Notes: generated from the letters alone by a model not told the origin. A DNA stretch of 64,000 nucleotides from Apostichopus japonicus (GCF_037975245.1 NC_092577.1:6603001-6667000); one strand, 5' to 3'. Positions 1-12,595 are shown, counted from the stretch's first letter. Numbers and translations: made by a program.

Positions 1-3000
1 TATATTATTATCTTGTACTCTGCATGTGTGTTATGTCCCTTCTTCTGCATGGAAGAGCTGTGAGTATTTATAATATGTAAGAATGGAGTGCATATTGACA
101 GAGTAAAGACTAAAACGGTTTATCGTTTTAACAGCTCAACAGCTCAAAAAAAAAAAAAAATAGCCTATACACCTTTCCTTTACAATAGGTCCTCACTAAT
201 ATATGATTATCTTGTACTCTGCATGTGTGTTATGTCCCTTCTTCTGCATGGAAGCGCTGTGAATATTTATAATATGCATGCATGGGTGCATATTGACATA
301 ATAAAGACTAGAAAGATTCATAGTTTTAACAGTTCAACTCAATAGGCTAAAAACTGAGTAAAACATAGGAACTGACATCTTATACACAATTTAGATACAG
401 ATGACTATTCATTCGAGGACCCAAAGTGACCCAAACTATATCACTTTTTTTGTTCCTTCCTTGAACCTACGATTAGTCCTATTACGCTTAACAAAATCAA
501 ATTTAGCCTATACACATTTCCTTTACAATAGGTCCTCACTTATATATTATTATCTCATACTCTAGGTGTGTGTCCTATGTCCCTTCTTCTGCCTGGAAGA
601 GCTGTGAATATTTACAATATGTAAGAATGGAGTGCATATTGACAGAGTAAAGACTAAAACGGTTTATCGTTTAACAGCTCAACAGCTCAAAATTTTTTTT
701 TAGCCTATACACCTTTCCTTTACAATAGGTCCTCACTAATATATGATTATCTTGTACTCTGCATGTGTGTTATCTCCCTTCTTCTGCATGGAAGCGCTGT
801 GAATCTTTATAATATGCATGCATGGAGTGCATATTGACAGAGTAAGGACTAAATCGGTTTATTGTTTTAACAGCTCAACAGCTCGAAAAAAAGTTCAAAT
901 TTAGCCTATACACCTTTCCTTTACAATAGGTCCTCACTAATATATGATTATCTTGTACTCTGCATGTGTGTTATGTCCCTTCTTCTGCATGGAAGAGCTG
1001 TGAATATTTATAATATGCATGCATGGGTGCATATTGACATTATAAAGACTAGAAAGATTCATCGTTATAACAAGTCAATTCAATAGCAAATAAAACTGAG
1101 TAAAAAAAAGGAACTGACATCTTATGCACAATTTAGATACAGATGACTATTCATTCGAGGACCCAAAGTGACCCAAACTATATCACTCATTTTTTTGCCT
1201 TCCTTGAACCTACGATTAGTCCTATTACGCTTAACAAAATCAAATTTAGCCTTTACACATTTCCTTTACAATAGGTCCTCACTAATATATTATTATCTTG
1301 TACTCTGCATGTGTGTTATGTCCCTTCTTCTGCATGGAAGAGCTGTGAATATTTATAATATGCATGCATGGGTGCATATTGACATAATAAAGACTAGAAA
1401 GATTCATAGTTTTAACAGTTCAGCACAATAGGCTAAAAACTGAGTAAAACATAGGAATTGACATCTTATACACAATTAAGATACAGATGACTATTCATTC
1501 GAGGACCCAAAGTGACCCAAACTATATCACTCTTTTTTTTTTTGCCTTCCTTGAACCTACGATTAGTCCTATTACGCTTAACAAAATCATATTTAGCCTT
1601 TACACATTTCCTTTACAATAGGTCCTCACTAATATATTATTATCTCATACTCTAGGTGTGTGTTATGTCCCTTCTTCTGCCTGGAAGAGCTGTGAATATT
1701 TATAACATGCATGCATGGAGTGCATATTGACAGAGTAAAGACTAAAACGGTTTATTGTTTTAACAGCTCAACAGCTCGAAAAAAAGTTCAAATTTAGCCT
1801 ATACACCTTTCCTTTACAATACGTCCTCACTAATATATGATTATCTTGTACTCTGCATGTGTGTTATCTCCCTTCTTCTGCATGGAAGCGCTGTGAATAT
1901 TTATAATATGCATGCATGGGTGCATATTGACATAATAAAGACTAGAAAGATTCATAGTTTTAACAGTTCAACACAATAGGCTAAAAACTGAGTAAAACAT
2001 AGGAATTGACATCTTATACACAATTAAGATACAGATGACTATTCATTCGAGGACCCAAAGTGACCCAAACTATATCACTCTTTTTTTTTTGCCTTCCTTG
2101 AACCTACGATTAGTCCTATTACGCTTAACAAAATCAAATTTAGCCTATACACATTTCCTTTACAATAGGTCCTCACTTATATATTATTATCTCATACTCT
2201 AGGTGTGTGTCCTATGTCCCTTCTTCTGCCTGGAAGAGCTGTGAATATTTATATTATGTAAGAATGGAGTGCATATTGACAGAGTAAAGACTAAAACGGT
2301 TAATCGTTTAACAGCTCAACAGCTCAAAATTTTTTTTTAGCCTATACACCTTTCCTTTACAATAGGTCTTCACTAATATATGATTATCTTGTACTCTGCA
2401 TGTGTGTTATCTCCCTTCTTCTGCATGGAAGCGCTGTGAATATTTATAATATGCATGCATGGAGTGCATATTGACAGAGTAAGGACTAAAACGGTTTATC
2501 GTTTTAACAGCTCAACAGCTCGAAAAAAAGTTCAAATTTAGCCTATACACCTTTCCTTTACAATAGGTCCTCACTAATATATTATTATCTTGTACTCTGC
2601 ATGTGTGTTATGTCCCTTCTTCTGCATGGAAGAGCTGTGAATATTTATAATATGCATGCATGGGTGCATATTGACATTATAAATACTAGAAAGATTCATC
2701 GTTATAACAAGTCAATCCAATAGCAAATAAAACTGAGTAAAAAAAAGGAACTGACATCTTATACACAATTTAGATACAGATGACTATTCATTCGAGGACC
2801 CAAAGTGACCCAAACTATATCACTCATTTTTTTTGCCTTCCTTGAACCTACGATTAGTCCTATTACGCTTAACAAAATCAAATTTAGCCTTTACACATTT
2901 CCTTTACAATAGGTCCTCACTAATATATTATTATCTCATACTCTAGGTGTGTGTTATGTCCCTTCTTCTGCCTGGAAGAGCTGTGAATATTTATAACATG

Positions 3001-6000
3001 CATGCATGGAGTGCATATTGACAGAGTAAAGACTAAAACGGTTTATTGTTTTAACAGCTCAATAGCTCGAAAAAAAGTTCAAATTTAGCCTATACACCTT
3101 TCCTTTACAATACGTCCTCACTAATATATTATTATCTTGTACTCTGCATGTGTGTTATGTCCCTTCTTCTGCATGGAAGAGCTGTAAGTATTTATAATAT
3201 GTAAGAATGGAGTGCATATTGACAGAGTAAAGACTAAAACGGTTTATCGTTTTAACAGCTCAACAGCTCAAAAAAAAAAAAATTAGCCTATACACCTTTC
3301 CTTTACAATAGGTCCTCACTAATATATGATAATCTTGTACTCTGCATGTGTGTTATCTCCCTTCTTCTGCATGGAAGCGCTGTGAATATTTATAATATGC
3401 ATGCATGGGTGCATATTGACATAATAAAGACTAGAAAGATTCATAGTTTTAACAGTTCAACACAATAGGCTAAAAACTGAGTAAAACATAGGAATTGACA
3501 TCTTATACACAATTTAGATACAGATGACTATTCATTCGAGGACCCAAAGTGACCCAAACTATATCACTCTTTTTTTTTTGCCGTCCTTGAACCTACGATT
3601 AGTCCTATTACGCTTAACAAAATCAAATTTAGCCTATACACATTTCCTTTACAATAGGTCCTCACTTATATATTATTATCTCATACTCTAGGTGTGTCCT
3701 ATGTCCCTTCTTCTGCCTGGAAGAGCTGTGAGTATTTATAATATGTAAGAATGGAGTGCATATTGACAGAGTAAAGACTAAAACGGTTTATTGTTTTAAC
3801 AGCTCAACAGCTCCAAAAAAAAAAAAAAAAATAGCTATACACCTTTCCTTTACAATAGGTCCTCACTAATATATGATTATCTTGTACTCTGCATGTGTGT
3901 TATGTTCCATCTTCTGCATGGAAGAGCTGTGAATATTTATAATATGCATGCATGGGTGCATATTGACATAATAAAGACTAGAAAGATTCATCGTTATAAC
4001 AAGTCAATTCAATAGGCTAAAAACTGAGTAAAAAAAAGGAACTGACATCTTATACACAATTTAGATACAGATGACTATTCATTCGAGGACCCAAAGTGAC
4101 CCAAACTATATCACTCTTTTTTTTTTGGCCTTCCTTGAACCTACGATTAATCCTATTACGTATAACAAAATCAAATTTAGCCTATACACATTTCCTTTAC
4201 AATAGGTCCTCACTAATATATTATAATCTCATACTCTAGGTGTGTGTTATGTCCCTTCTTCTGCCTGAAAGAGCTGTGAATATTTATAATATGTTAGAAT
4301 GGAGTGCATATTGACAAGGTAAAGACTAAAACGTTTTATCGTTTTAACAGCTCAACAGCTCGAAAAAAAAAATATCAAATTTAGCCTATACACATTTCCT
4401 TTACAATAGGTCCTCACTAATATATTATTATCTCATACTCTAGGTGTGTGTTATGTCCCTTCTTCTGCCTGGAAGAGCTGTGAGTATTTATAATATGTAA
4501 GAATGGAGTGCATATTGACAGAGTAAAGACTAAAACGGTTTATCGTTTTAACAGCTCAACAGCTCAAAAAAAATTTTTAGCCTATACACCTTTCCTTTAC
4601 AATAGGTCCTCACTAATATATGATTATCTTGTACTCTGCATGTGTGTTATGTCCCTTCTTCTGCATGGAAGAGCTGTGAATATTTATAATATGCATGCAT
4701 GGGTGCATATTGACAGAAAAGAGACTAGAAAGATTTATCGCTTTAACAGTTCAACTCAATAGGCTAAAAACTGAGTAAAACATAGGAACTGACATCTTAT
4801 ACACAATTTAGATACAGATGACTATTCATTCGAGGACCCAAAGTGACCCAAACTATATCACTCTTTTTTGTTTCTTCCATGAACCTACGATTAGTCCTAT
4901 TACGCTTAACAAAATCAAATTAAGCCTATACACATTTCCTTTACAATAGGTCCTCACTAATATATTATTATCTTATACTCTACGTGTGTGTTATGTCCCT
5001 TCTTCTGCCTGGAAGAGATGTGAATATTTATAATATGTGAGACTTGAGTGCATATTGACAGAGTAAAGACTAAAACGGTTTATCGTTTTAACAGCTCAAC
5101 AGCTCAAAAGAAGAAAAAAAATTAGCCTATACACCTTTCCTTTACAATAGGTCCTCACTAATATATGATTATCTTGTACTCTGCATGTGTGTTATGTCCC
5201 TTCTTCTGCATGGAAGCGCTGTGAATATTTATAATATGCATGCATGGGTGCATATTGACATAATAAAGACTAGAAAGATTCATAGTTTTAACAGTTCAAC
5301 TCAATAGGCTAAAAACTGAGTAAAACATAGGAACTGACATCTTATACACAATTTAGATACAGATGACTATTCTTTCGAGGACCCAAAGTGACCCAAACTA
5401 TATCACTCTTTTTGTTTGCCTTCCTTGAACCTACGATTAGTCCTATTACGCTTAACAAAATCAAATTTAGCCTTTACACATTTCCTTTACAATAGGTCCT
5501 CACTAATATATTATTATCTCATACTCTAGGTGTGTGTTATGTCCCTTCTTCTGCCTGGAAGAGCTGTGAATATTTATAACATGCATGCATGGAGTGCATA
5601 TTGACAGAGTAAAGACTAAAACGGTTTATTGTTTTAACAGCTCAGCAGCTCGAAAAAAAGTTCAAATTTAGCCTATACACCTTTCCTTTACAATAGGTCC
5701 TCACTAATATATTATTATCTTGTACTCTGCATGTGTGTTATGTCCCTTCTTCTGCATGGAAGAGCTGTGAGTATTTATAATATGTAAGAATGGAGTGCAT
5801 ATTGACAGAGTAAAGACTAAAACGCTTTTATCGTTTTAACAGCTCAACAGCTCAAAAAAAAAAAATTAGTCTATACACCTTTCCTTTACAATAGGTCCTC
5901 ACTAATATATGATTATCTTGTACTCTGCATGTGTGTTATGTCCCTTCTTCTGCATGGAAGAGCTGTGAATATTTATAATATGCATGCATGGGTGCATATT

Positions 6001-7540
6001 GACATAATAAAGACTAGAAAGATTCATCGTATAACAAGTCAATTCAATAGCAAATAAAACTGAGTAAAAAAAAGGAACTGACATCTTATACACAATTTAG
6101 ATACAGATGACTATTCATTCGAGGACCCAAAGTGACCCAAACTATATCACTCTTTTTTTTTGCCTTCCTTGAACCTACGATTAGTCCTATTACGCTTAAC
6201 AAAATCAAATTTAGCCTTTACACATTTCCTTTACAATAGGTCCTCACTAATATATTATTATCTCATACTCTAGGTGTGTGTTATCTCCCTTCTTCTGCCT
6301 GGAAGAGCTGTGAATATTTATAACATGCATGCATGGAGTGCATATTGACAGAGTAAAGACTAAAACGGTTTATTGTTTTAACAGCTCAACAGCTCGAAAA
6401 AAGTTCAAATTTAGCCTATACACCTTTCCTTTACAATAGGTCCTCACTAATATATTATTATCTTGTACTCTGCATGTGTGTTATGTCCCTTCTTCTGCAT
6501 GGAAGAGCTGTGAGTATTTATAATATGTAAGAATGGAGTGCATATTGACAGAGTAAAGACTAAAACGCTTTTATCGTTTTAACAGCTCAACAGCTCGAAA
6601 AAAAATCAAATTGAGCCTATACACCTTTCCTTTACAGTAGGTCCTCACTAATATATTATTATCTTTTACTCTGCATGTGTGTTATGTCCCTTCTTCTGCA
6701 TGGAAGAGCTCTGAATATTTATAATATGCATGTATTGAGTGCATATCGACAGAAGAAAGATATCAAAGATTCATCGTTATAACAAGTCAATTCAATAGCA
6801 AATAAAACTGAGTAAAAAAAAGGAACTGACATCTTATACACAATTTAGATACAGATGACTATTCATTCGAGGACCCAAAGTGACCCAAACTATATCACTT
6901 TTTTTTGTTCCTTCCTTGAACCTACGATTAGTCCTATTACGCTTAACAAAATCAAATTTAGCCTATACACATTTCTTTTACAATAGGTCCTCACTAATAT
7001 ATTTTTATCTTATACTCTACGTGTGTGTTATGTCCCTTCTTCTGCCTGGAAGAGCTGTGAATATTTATTATATGTAAGAATTGAGTGCATATTGACAGAG
7101 TAAAGACTAAAACGGTTTATCGTTTTAACAGATCAACTCAGTAGTAAATAAAACTGGGTAAAAGATAGGAACTTACATCAGATACACATCTAGATACGGA
7201 TGACTATTCATACGAGGACCCAAAGTGACCCAAAATGCTATTTTTCTTCTTACCTTAAGCCCGCCATAAGTCCTATTTCGCTCAACAAGAAGTTTAGCAT
7301 ACACATTTCGTTTACAATAGGTCCTCAATAATATATTAGTATTATTGTTTACTCTTCATGTGTGTTTTAGAAAGGTTTGCCCACATGGAATGCACATTGA
7401 TGGAATAAAGAGCACAAAGATCATTAATAAAAACGGATTAGGAAGGATTAAATGACATCCTATACACATCTACATACGTATGACTATTCATTCCAGGACC
7501 TTATATATGTAAGAAGCATAGAAAGATTAATCGTCTCAAT
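1..7540. repeat. Higher-order satellite array, ~200-bp and ~343-bp subunits
   Basis: The whole stretch is built from one diverged sequence family. A short subunit of about 200 bp carries a 'tagcctatacac', a 'ggtcctcact' and a 'cttctgcatggaagagctgtg' block. A longer subunit has the same core plus about 165 bp containing 'gaggacccaaagtgaccc'. The latter marker recurs near 415, 1158, 1500, 2050, 2796, 3538, 4086, 4832, 5377, 6120, 6869 and 7216, giving spacings of about 345, 547 and 745. That equals one long subunit plus zero, one or two short ones. The array starts mid-unit at base 1, so it continues leftwards. From about 7140 the units decay and the family ends near 7540. Short open frames in it (for example 1168-1431) repeat with the unit and are not genes. 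Confidence 0.95.
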
Positions 7541-8295
7541 TACTCAACTCCAAAATTGGAAAAGCTAATTAAAAATTAAAAACGGCTTATATGTACGGAC
7601 TGCAATTGCTGACATTGCTCAACAACATTGTCCAACATACATTGAGATTTCTACATGTACATAACAACTCATACCACTCCTCGTATAACGTGTCACAGTT
7701 GGTCGCACACTCTCTTACAGAGGACATAACTGTCACTCACAACATACAAAATATAAACACAAAATAGAGGGCGCTATACAGATAACACCTATAGTGTGTG
7801 AATAATCCGGCGAAAGTGTGCGAGGCTGTCACACAGATTTTCAATATTACTGCATTCTTGAGGACTTTCTTCAAACTTTCATTTTTGGTCCCTCGGGGCC
7901 TGAGGGGCTGTTTAATGATAAATTCCTCTGAGGACGTGTGTTTAGGTCCTCGCTTGTCTTGAAGTCCTCGCAGTGAAGGTGTGTTGTCAAATGCGAGTCC
8001 TCTGAAGTATACTAGGGCAAACGCATATATACACACACACACATACACACACATATAATTATATATTTTTCTTTTGGCTACAGTGGTGTCGCCAAAGGGT
8101 GGCCTTGCGGGAGCGGGCGAAGGTAACACGTGCCCTCCCAAGAACAATCATGTTCCCCCGGTGCCCCCGAAATGCGATTTTTAGTGTTAAAATAAAAATA
8201 CTCAAACAAAAAATTTATCTGCCTCAAAACATTTATATCGGACAGAATAAGCCCGAAAATTCTTGAACAAAAGTTACTTCAAGTTTCGAAATATA
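7541..8295. other. Non-coding stretch, no gene recognised
   Basis: A 136-codon open frame on the minus strand (7737-8147) runs through a (CA)n/(TA)n tract and shows no family signature, so I do not call it a gene. The sequence near 8079-8160 starts with 'cagtggtgtcgcc', which resembles hAT-type terminal sequence, but I could not find a convincing partner end. Confidence 0.5.
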
Positions 8296-8627
8296 GATTG
8301 CATCGCATAGATTGCATAGATTGCAAATATGCACACTGCAGATTGCAGAATTGCACATTGCAGAAATATTGCACATTGCACATTGCAGAATTGCAGAATT
8401 TTGCAAGAATTGCACATTGCAGAAATTGCAGAAATGCACGTTGCACATTGCATATTGCACATTGCATATTGCACATTGCAGAATTGCAGAGTTGCAGAAT
8501 TGCAGAATTGTGCAAGAATTGCACATTGCAGAAATTGCAGAAGTGCACATTGCAGAAATATGCACATATGCAGATTGCAAATATGCACATATGCACATTG
8601 CATAGATTGCAAAAACAGATTGCATCC
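8296..8627. repeat. TGCA-core minisatellite
   Basis: About 330 bp are made of interchangeable 8-10 bp words such as 'attgcaca', 'attgcaga' and 'atatgcaca', nearly all containing TGCA. Because the word is partly palindromic and lacks stops, it gives long Cys/Ala/Ile/Leu/Asn-rich open frames on both strands. These are artefacts of composition. Confidence 0.9.
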
Positions 8628-8780
8628 AGGACCATATTTTCCTGATACCCCTCCCAAATGATGGCATTCACAAATAAACATTATACCCCCAATTAAGTGC
8701 TGTGCCCCTTGTGCCCCCAAGATTGAAAAACCCAAACAGCTTTCATTCCGTTCTGTTGTTGCCCTTAACCTCACCGCATA

Positions 8781-9013
<233 letters not shown>

Positions 9014-9095
9014 GTTGGTCAATATTCACAAAGAGTGCTATATGCCAAGGCAGAGCTAGAATATCACATAATATACTTAACTAAACTATCATCAT

Positions 9096-9147
9096 ACTGC
9101 TACTCGGAGTTTCACGTGTGCGGCTCGCGCACCGATCATCAGGCAAC
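9096..9147 (-). ncRNA. Type I hammerhead-ribozyme motif in PLE-1 3' UTR
   Basis: The order on the minus strand is stem I GTTGC (9147-9143), core CTGATGA (9142-9136), a stem II hairpin with arms GTGCG/CGCAC and loop CGAGC, core GAAAC (9113-9109), a five-base loop closing a two-base-pair stem III, GTA (9103-9101) as cleavage site, then stem I partner GCAGT (9100-9096). Stem I pairs C-G, G-C, T-A, T-G, G-T. All invariant core bases are present. The first stem II position is a T/T mismatch, which is unusual. Hammerheads with a very short stem III are known from PLE terminal repeats. The motif starts 13 bp after the stop codon. Confidence 0.7.
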
Positions 9148-9160
9148 TGAACAACATAGG

Positions 9161-10705
9161 CTATCTCGGCTTCAGGCGTGTGTGTTTACGGTTGCCATGG
9201 CGACAGTGCGATAACAGCTCGGTTCTTTTGTTGATGCATCTGTCATTCGATTGTATTATGGCCAGCTTCTTTACCATGCATAAATTGCATGATCCTGATT
9301 CGCGTTGGTGTGTGTCGGATTTCTTTAATATGTTCCATTCAATAGTGTAGTCTCTCCCCTTGCTTTTCAGTGCCCAGATATGCTTGGATAGTTCTGTCTC
9401 CTTTTCATATTTTTTGTTGCGAAACGACTTCGTGTGGTTGCGGTACCTAGATTTGAAGTCACCCCCGGTGAGTCCAACGTATGACCGCGAGTCGGAACCG
9501 GAAGTGACGGTAGCTTCGTACACAATTGAGTTGGCTAAGCACTCTCCACGCAGGGGGCAGGCTCCTTTATCTCTACAGTTGCAGGTTTTGGTGGCGTTTG
9601 TTGTTGTGTTGTTTTGCCGCATTATTCTGGCGTTGTGGGACTTGATGATGGAATCCATGTTGATCATGCAACTGTAGCTCACTTTCATGGTGTTTCTGTT
9701 GAAGATCTTCCTCAGCTTACTCCCACGTGGAAAGTGCCTATCTATGAGCTTGAGGAACTGAGACCCCACGTTGGTTTCCACGTTCCTACTAAATGGTGGG
9801 TTGAACCACGTGATTTTCCTCTGGCGGTTCTTTCTTTTTTTCTTGAGTGTTGTTGGTGCGCCCCCGTCGTCGTATGTGATGGTACGTTCGTATCCGCTTT
9901 TCTTTAGCGCTGCGTTGTAAGGCGGTGCTGCCATGCTGAATACTCTCTCATTCGACGAGAGTTCCCTGATCCTCTTTTCAATGGCTGTAGGAATGTGTTT
10001 GGTGATGGCGGGTGGGTGGTTAGATTTGACATGTATGTATAGCGGTTCATCGTTGGGCTTCCTGTATGGTTTGTGGGTTCCAGATTCTAGGTCCATGGTT
10101 GTGTCAAGGAAGTTAGTCGACTTTAGGTTCGTCTGGGCCGTGATGCTGAGACCATGTGCCTGGAAAATCTTGACTAGCTCTTTGCGGGTGCGGTCTGCCT
10201 GTCTGCCGGAGTAACCTCGCATGACGGCAAGGCCGTCATCTCTGTAAAGACCGACGCTGGCCACCTCTAACTTCGCTTCTAGTTGGTGTAGTATGTGGAG
10301 GCCTACCAACTCACATATTTCTGCGCCGTCGTAAGCCCCCATCGTTACGTCAAATTCCTTTGTGGTGTCTCTCTTCACCCAGGGTTTGCCATCATGGTCG
10401 TACAGTACTGATCTTCTCGCATGGATTATCGTTTCGTGGTCAATTTTGCGGATGGGGCTGTACTTCTTGGCCCAGGCTAGAGATTTGTTGAGGAGATCTT
10501 CAGTGATTGAGGGGTAGAAGTCCACTATGTCGAAAACAAGGAATGATAACCTGTTCTTTTCTGGGAGCTCTGTGAACCATTTGAGGACAGATGAGGTGTT
10601 TCTCTATTGGTTCAATTCTGTTTTACGTCGGATGTCGGTATTAACCCTGTCGAGGATTTTCTTGCTTGCTCTCCCTATTTCGGCTTTCGTGGGGTTGATG
10701 AGTCT
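9161..10705 (-). pseudogene. PLE-1 reverse transcriptase / GIY-YIG endonuclease, partial, one nonsense codon
   Basis: The open part (10525 to 9161) reads from DFYPSITEDLL (RT motif A region) through a catalytic YRDDGLAV at about residue 94. It continues through a connector to a Cys-rich segment (CNC..CPLRGEC) and a GIY-YIG domain (IVY...YVGLTGGDFKSRYRNH). The same frame continues upstream of 10525 (LSFLVFDIV, WFTELPEKNR) to an in-frame TAG at 10604-10606. Beyond it the frame resumes (KAEIGRASKKIL, INP) up to the (TA)n at about 10708. In related PLEs I would expect Trp (TGG) at the TAG, so this is probably a single TGG to TAG change. With the missing N-terminus, the copy cannot make a complete protein. 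PLE proteins copy their RNA at opened chromosomal ends or nicks. Confidence 0.88.
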
Positions 10706-10706
10706 A

Positions 10707-10710
<4 letters not shown>

Positions 10711-10739
<29 letters not shown>
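10711..10739. repeat. (TA)n microsatellite, ~29 bp
   Basis: A short AT tract at the junction of the truncated PLE-1 (left) and the old LINE remnant (right). Confidence 0.95.
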
Positions 10740-10743
<4 letters not shown>

Positions 10744-11141
10744 AATTCTCTCTGTGCAAGAAGGCACACAAGTCCCGGACATCATTCTTCCACTGGGTTC
10801 GGTTTGCAGCTGCGTGGCGAACTGAGTTCCATGTGTTCCAGCCTGCGCAGTTCCGCTCCACCTCCACCGTTCGTCGCCACGTGGTTTTCGGGCGGCCTCT
10901 TTTCCTTCAGGTGTCCATACGAGGGCCACAGCACAGTCATCGTGTTTGTATTTCCAGGTCTAGCATCCGTAAAGTAGGACTGACAAGACAAGGCTCATGA
11001 AATGGGAGGCTTTTGTTTTTCTGCTGATGTCGCTCGCTTGCCAGATGTTTGATAGCCGCTTCATCTGTGCGCTGTCCAAGACTATTCTTTTTTGACATCT
11101 GCTGTGCCTCTACCGTCATTTGAAACACTTGTACCAAGATA
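10740..11141 (-). pseudogene. Old LINE, C-terminal end of reverse-transcriptase ORF (left part)
   Basis: On the minus strand, frames broken by indels and a stop give typical LINE C-terminal text. They read YLGTSVSNDGRG, then SDISRKTKASHFMSLVLSVLLYGC with the usual ETW replaced by a stop, then RKRGRPKTTWRRTVEVE, then WKNDVRDLCAFLHREN followed by a stop next to the (TA)n. The order matches the end of non-LTR retrotransposon pol proteins (post-RT region and C-terminal tail). The other part of the same element is at 11989-12330; the CR1-like insertion separates them. Confidence 0.8.
11136..11141. repeat. Target-site duplication AAGATA, left copy
   Basis: AAGATA occurs here and again at 11740-11745 (and 11965-11970 in the duplicated flank), bracketing the CR1-like insertion. 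When the insert is removed, the minus-strand LINE frame ESFTYLG is restored across the site. Confidence 0.75.
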
Positions 11142-11739
11142 TCGATTTTATATGTATCGATTTTAAATTGTATCACTAACTTATAAGGCGCTTCACGGAT
11201 CTGCACCATCTTATCTGAAGGACCTTCTTAAGCCACGATCAGTGAGCTACTCCATACGATCTCATGACAGTTTGATTTTAACTACCCCCCGCACTCTCTG
11301 CAAGTCCCTTGGTGACCGATCTTTTTGTGTCTGTGCCCCAAAATTTTGGAATGCACTCCCATTTTCTATTCGCAATTCAAGTACTGTAAGTTCTTTTAAA
11401 TCCAGTCTTAAGACTTTCATTTTCACACGTGTATATAATTAATCTAGTTTTACTTATTATCTCATTCTTTTTGTATGTATCTCTTACTATTGTTTTATCC
11501 TATTTTCTGATTTTGTGGCATGGTATTTACTGACTTCATTTTGTCCATCGTTATTGGATTTGTTTAGTCTTTTAGGGTTATCTGTTTTTAAGATTTCTAC
11601 CTCTTTCTTTTGATTAACATGGTTTCTTAATTTTCGTTAAGTTTTATACCTTTACTCTTTTAAGTTTGTACAGCGCCATAGCTTATGTTTTTACATATAT
11701 ATGTGAGCTTTAGAAATGTTTAAATAATAATAATAAAAT
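11142..11739 (+). mobile_element. 5'-truncated CR1-like LINE inserted in the old LINE
   Basis: This plus-strand insertion is flanked by AAGATA duplications. It contains the last ~90 codons of a CR1/jockey-type reverse-transcriptase ORF, about 300 bp of 3' UTR and an (AAT)n tail. It lies antiparallel inside an older LINE and is therefore younger than its host element. Confidence 0.8.
11167..11442 (+). pseudogene. CR1-like LINE ORF2 C-terminus, partial
   Basis: The frame reads SLTYKALHGSAPSYLKDLL, then SHDSLILTTPRT, GDRSFCVCAPKFWNALP and SSFKSSLKTFIF, ending at a stop at 11442. This is the characteristic end of CR1/L2-clade LINE polymerases (Y-K-A-L-H-G ... A-P-Y-L ... R..G.RSF...AP..WN.LP ... 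F...LK). Only the extreme C-terminus is present and there is no catalytic RT motif, so it is a dead 5'-truncated copy. Confidence 0.88.
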
Positions 11740-12011
11740 AAGATAAGTAAAGCTCTCTACCTCTTCCACTTCGTTCACTCTGACCTTTTAGGGTTATCTG
11801 TTTTTAAGATTTTTACCTCTTTCTTTTGATTAACATGGTTTCTTAATTTTCGTTAAGTTTTATACCTTTACTCTTTTAAGTTTGTACAGCGCCATAGCTT
11901 ATGTTTTTACATATATATGTGAGCTTTAGAAATGTTTAAATAATAATAATAATAATAATAAAATAAGATAGGTAAAGCTCTCTACCTCTTCCACTTCGTT
12001 CACTCTGACCT
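11571..12011. repeat. Tandem duplication, 216-bp and 225-bp copies
   Basis: Bases 11571-11786 are repeated at 11787-12011 with very few changes. The second copy has extra AAT units. The duplicated block contains the 3' UTR end of the CR1-like LINE, its target-site duplication and about 40 bp of flanking old-LINE sequence, so the duplication happened after the insertion. Confidence 0.92.
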
Positions 12012-12330
12012 TCAATTTGTCATCAGTCTTGCTGTTGGCTTTCACGACTTTGCATTTCTTGCCATTCAGTTTAAGTCCAACTTTGGCTGCATTGTCTTTA
12101 AGTTAGGTTGTCTTGTGCTGAAGGTGATTCATTGCTGAGGATAGAAGGGCAAGATCATCTGCAGAGTCGAGCATGGTTGTGAAGTTCCATCGGATTCCAG
12201 TTGTTCTGTCACCCTCTACAGTTTTCTTCATGACCCAGTCAATTACCAGGAGGAAGAGGAAACTTGACATTCAGCAGCCCTGTTTCACTCCCGTCATCAC
12301 TGGGAACCAGTCTATTTTTTTTTCTCATTT
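11989..12330 (-). pseudogene. Old LINE, reverse-transcriptase palm fragment (right part)
   Basis: The minus-strand translation gives WFPVMTGVKQGC, then SSFLFLLVIDWVMK, TGIRWNF, a SADDLALLS motif where active elements have (F/Y)ADD, and LKLNGKKCKVV and VRVNEVEEVESF. This is the RT palm with the catalytic double Asp and the thumb region of a LINE pol. Scattered stops and indels make it a pseudogene. It continues, after the CR1-like insertion, at 11141 and below. Confidence 0.82.
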
Positions 12331-12595
12331 TCATCGATGACAGAGCACTGGAATTCCTCATAAAAGTTTTGTTACAAAATCATTTACTTTGACATATTAT
12401 TTCGCAACTTGTTTGAATAGCTTTGATACCTATTCATGAAAACTTTTTCATCGGTTGAATGTTTAATTATTGTATAACTATTATATTGGCATCACGAACT
12501 CAACGACTGTTATTTTCGATCCATGTAGTAGTCTGTACATGCAGGTACTGCAAGCATTTTAATGTTAGTATCAAGATAGTAATAAAAAGTCTTAC

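Noticed and set aside
1168-1431. Recurring small open frames in the left satellite
   Set aside because: They recur with the repeat unit and are broken differently in each copy.
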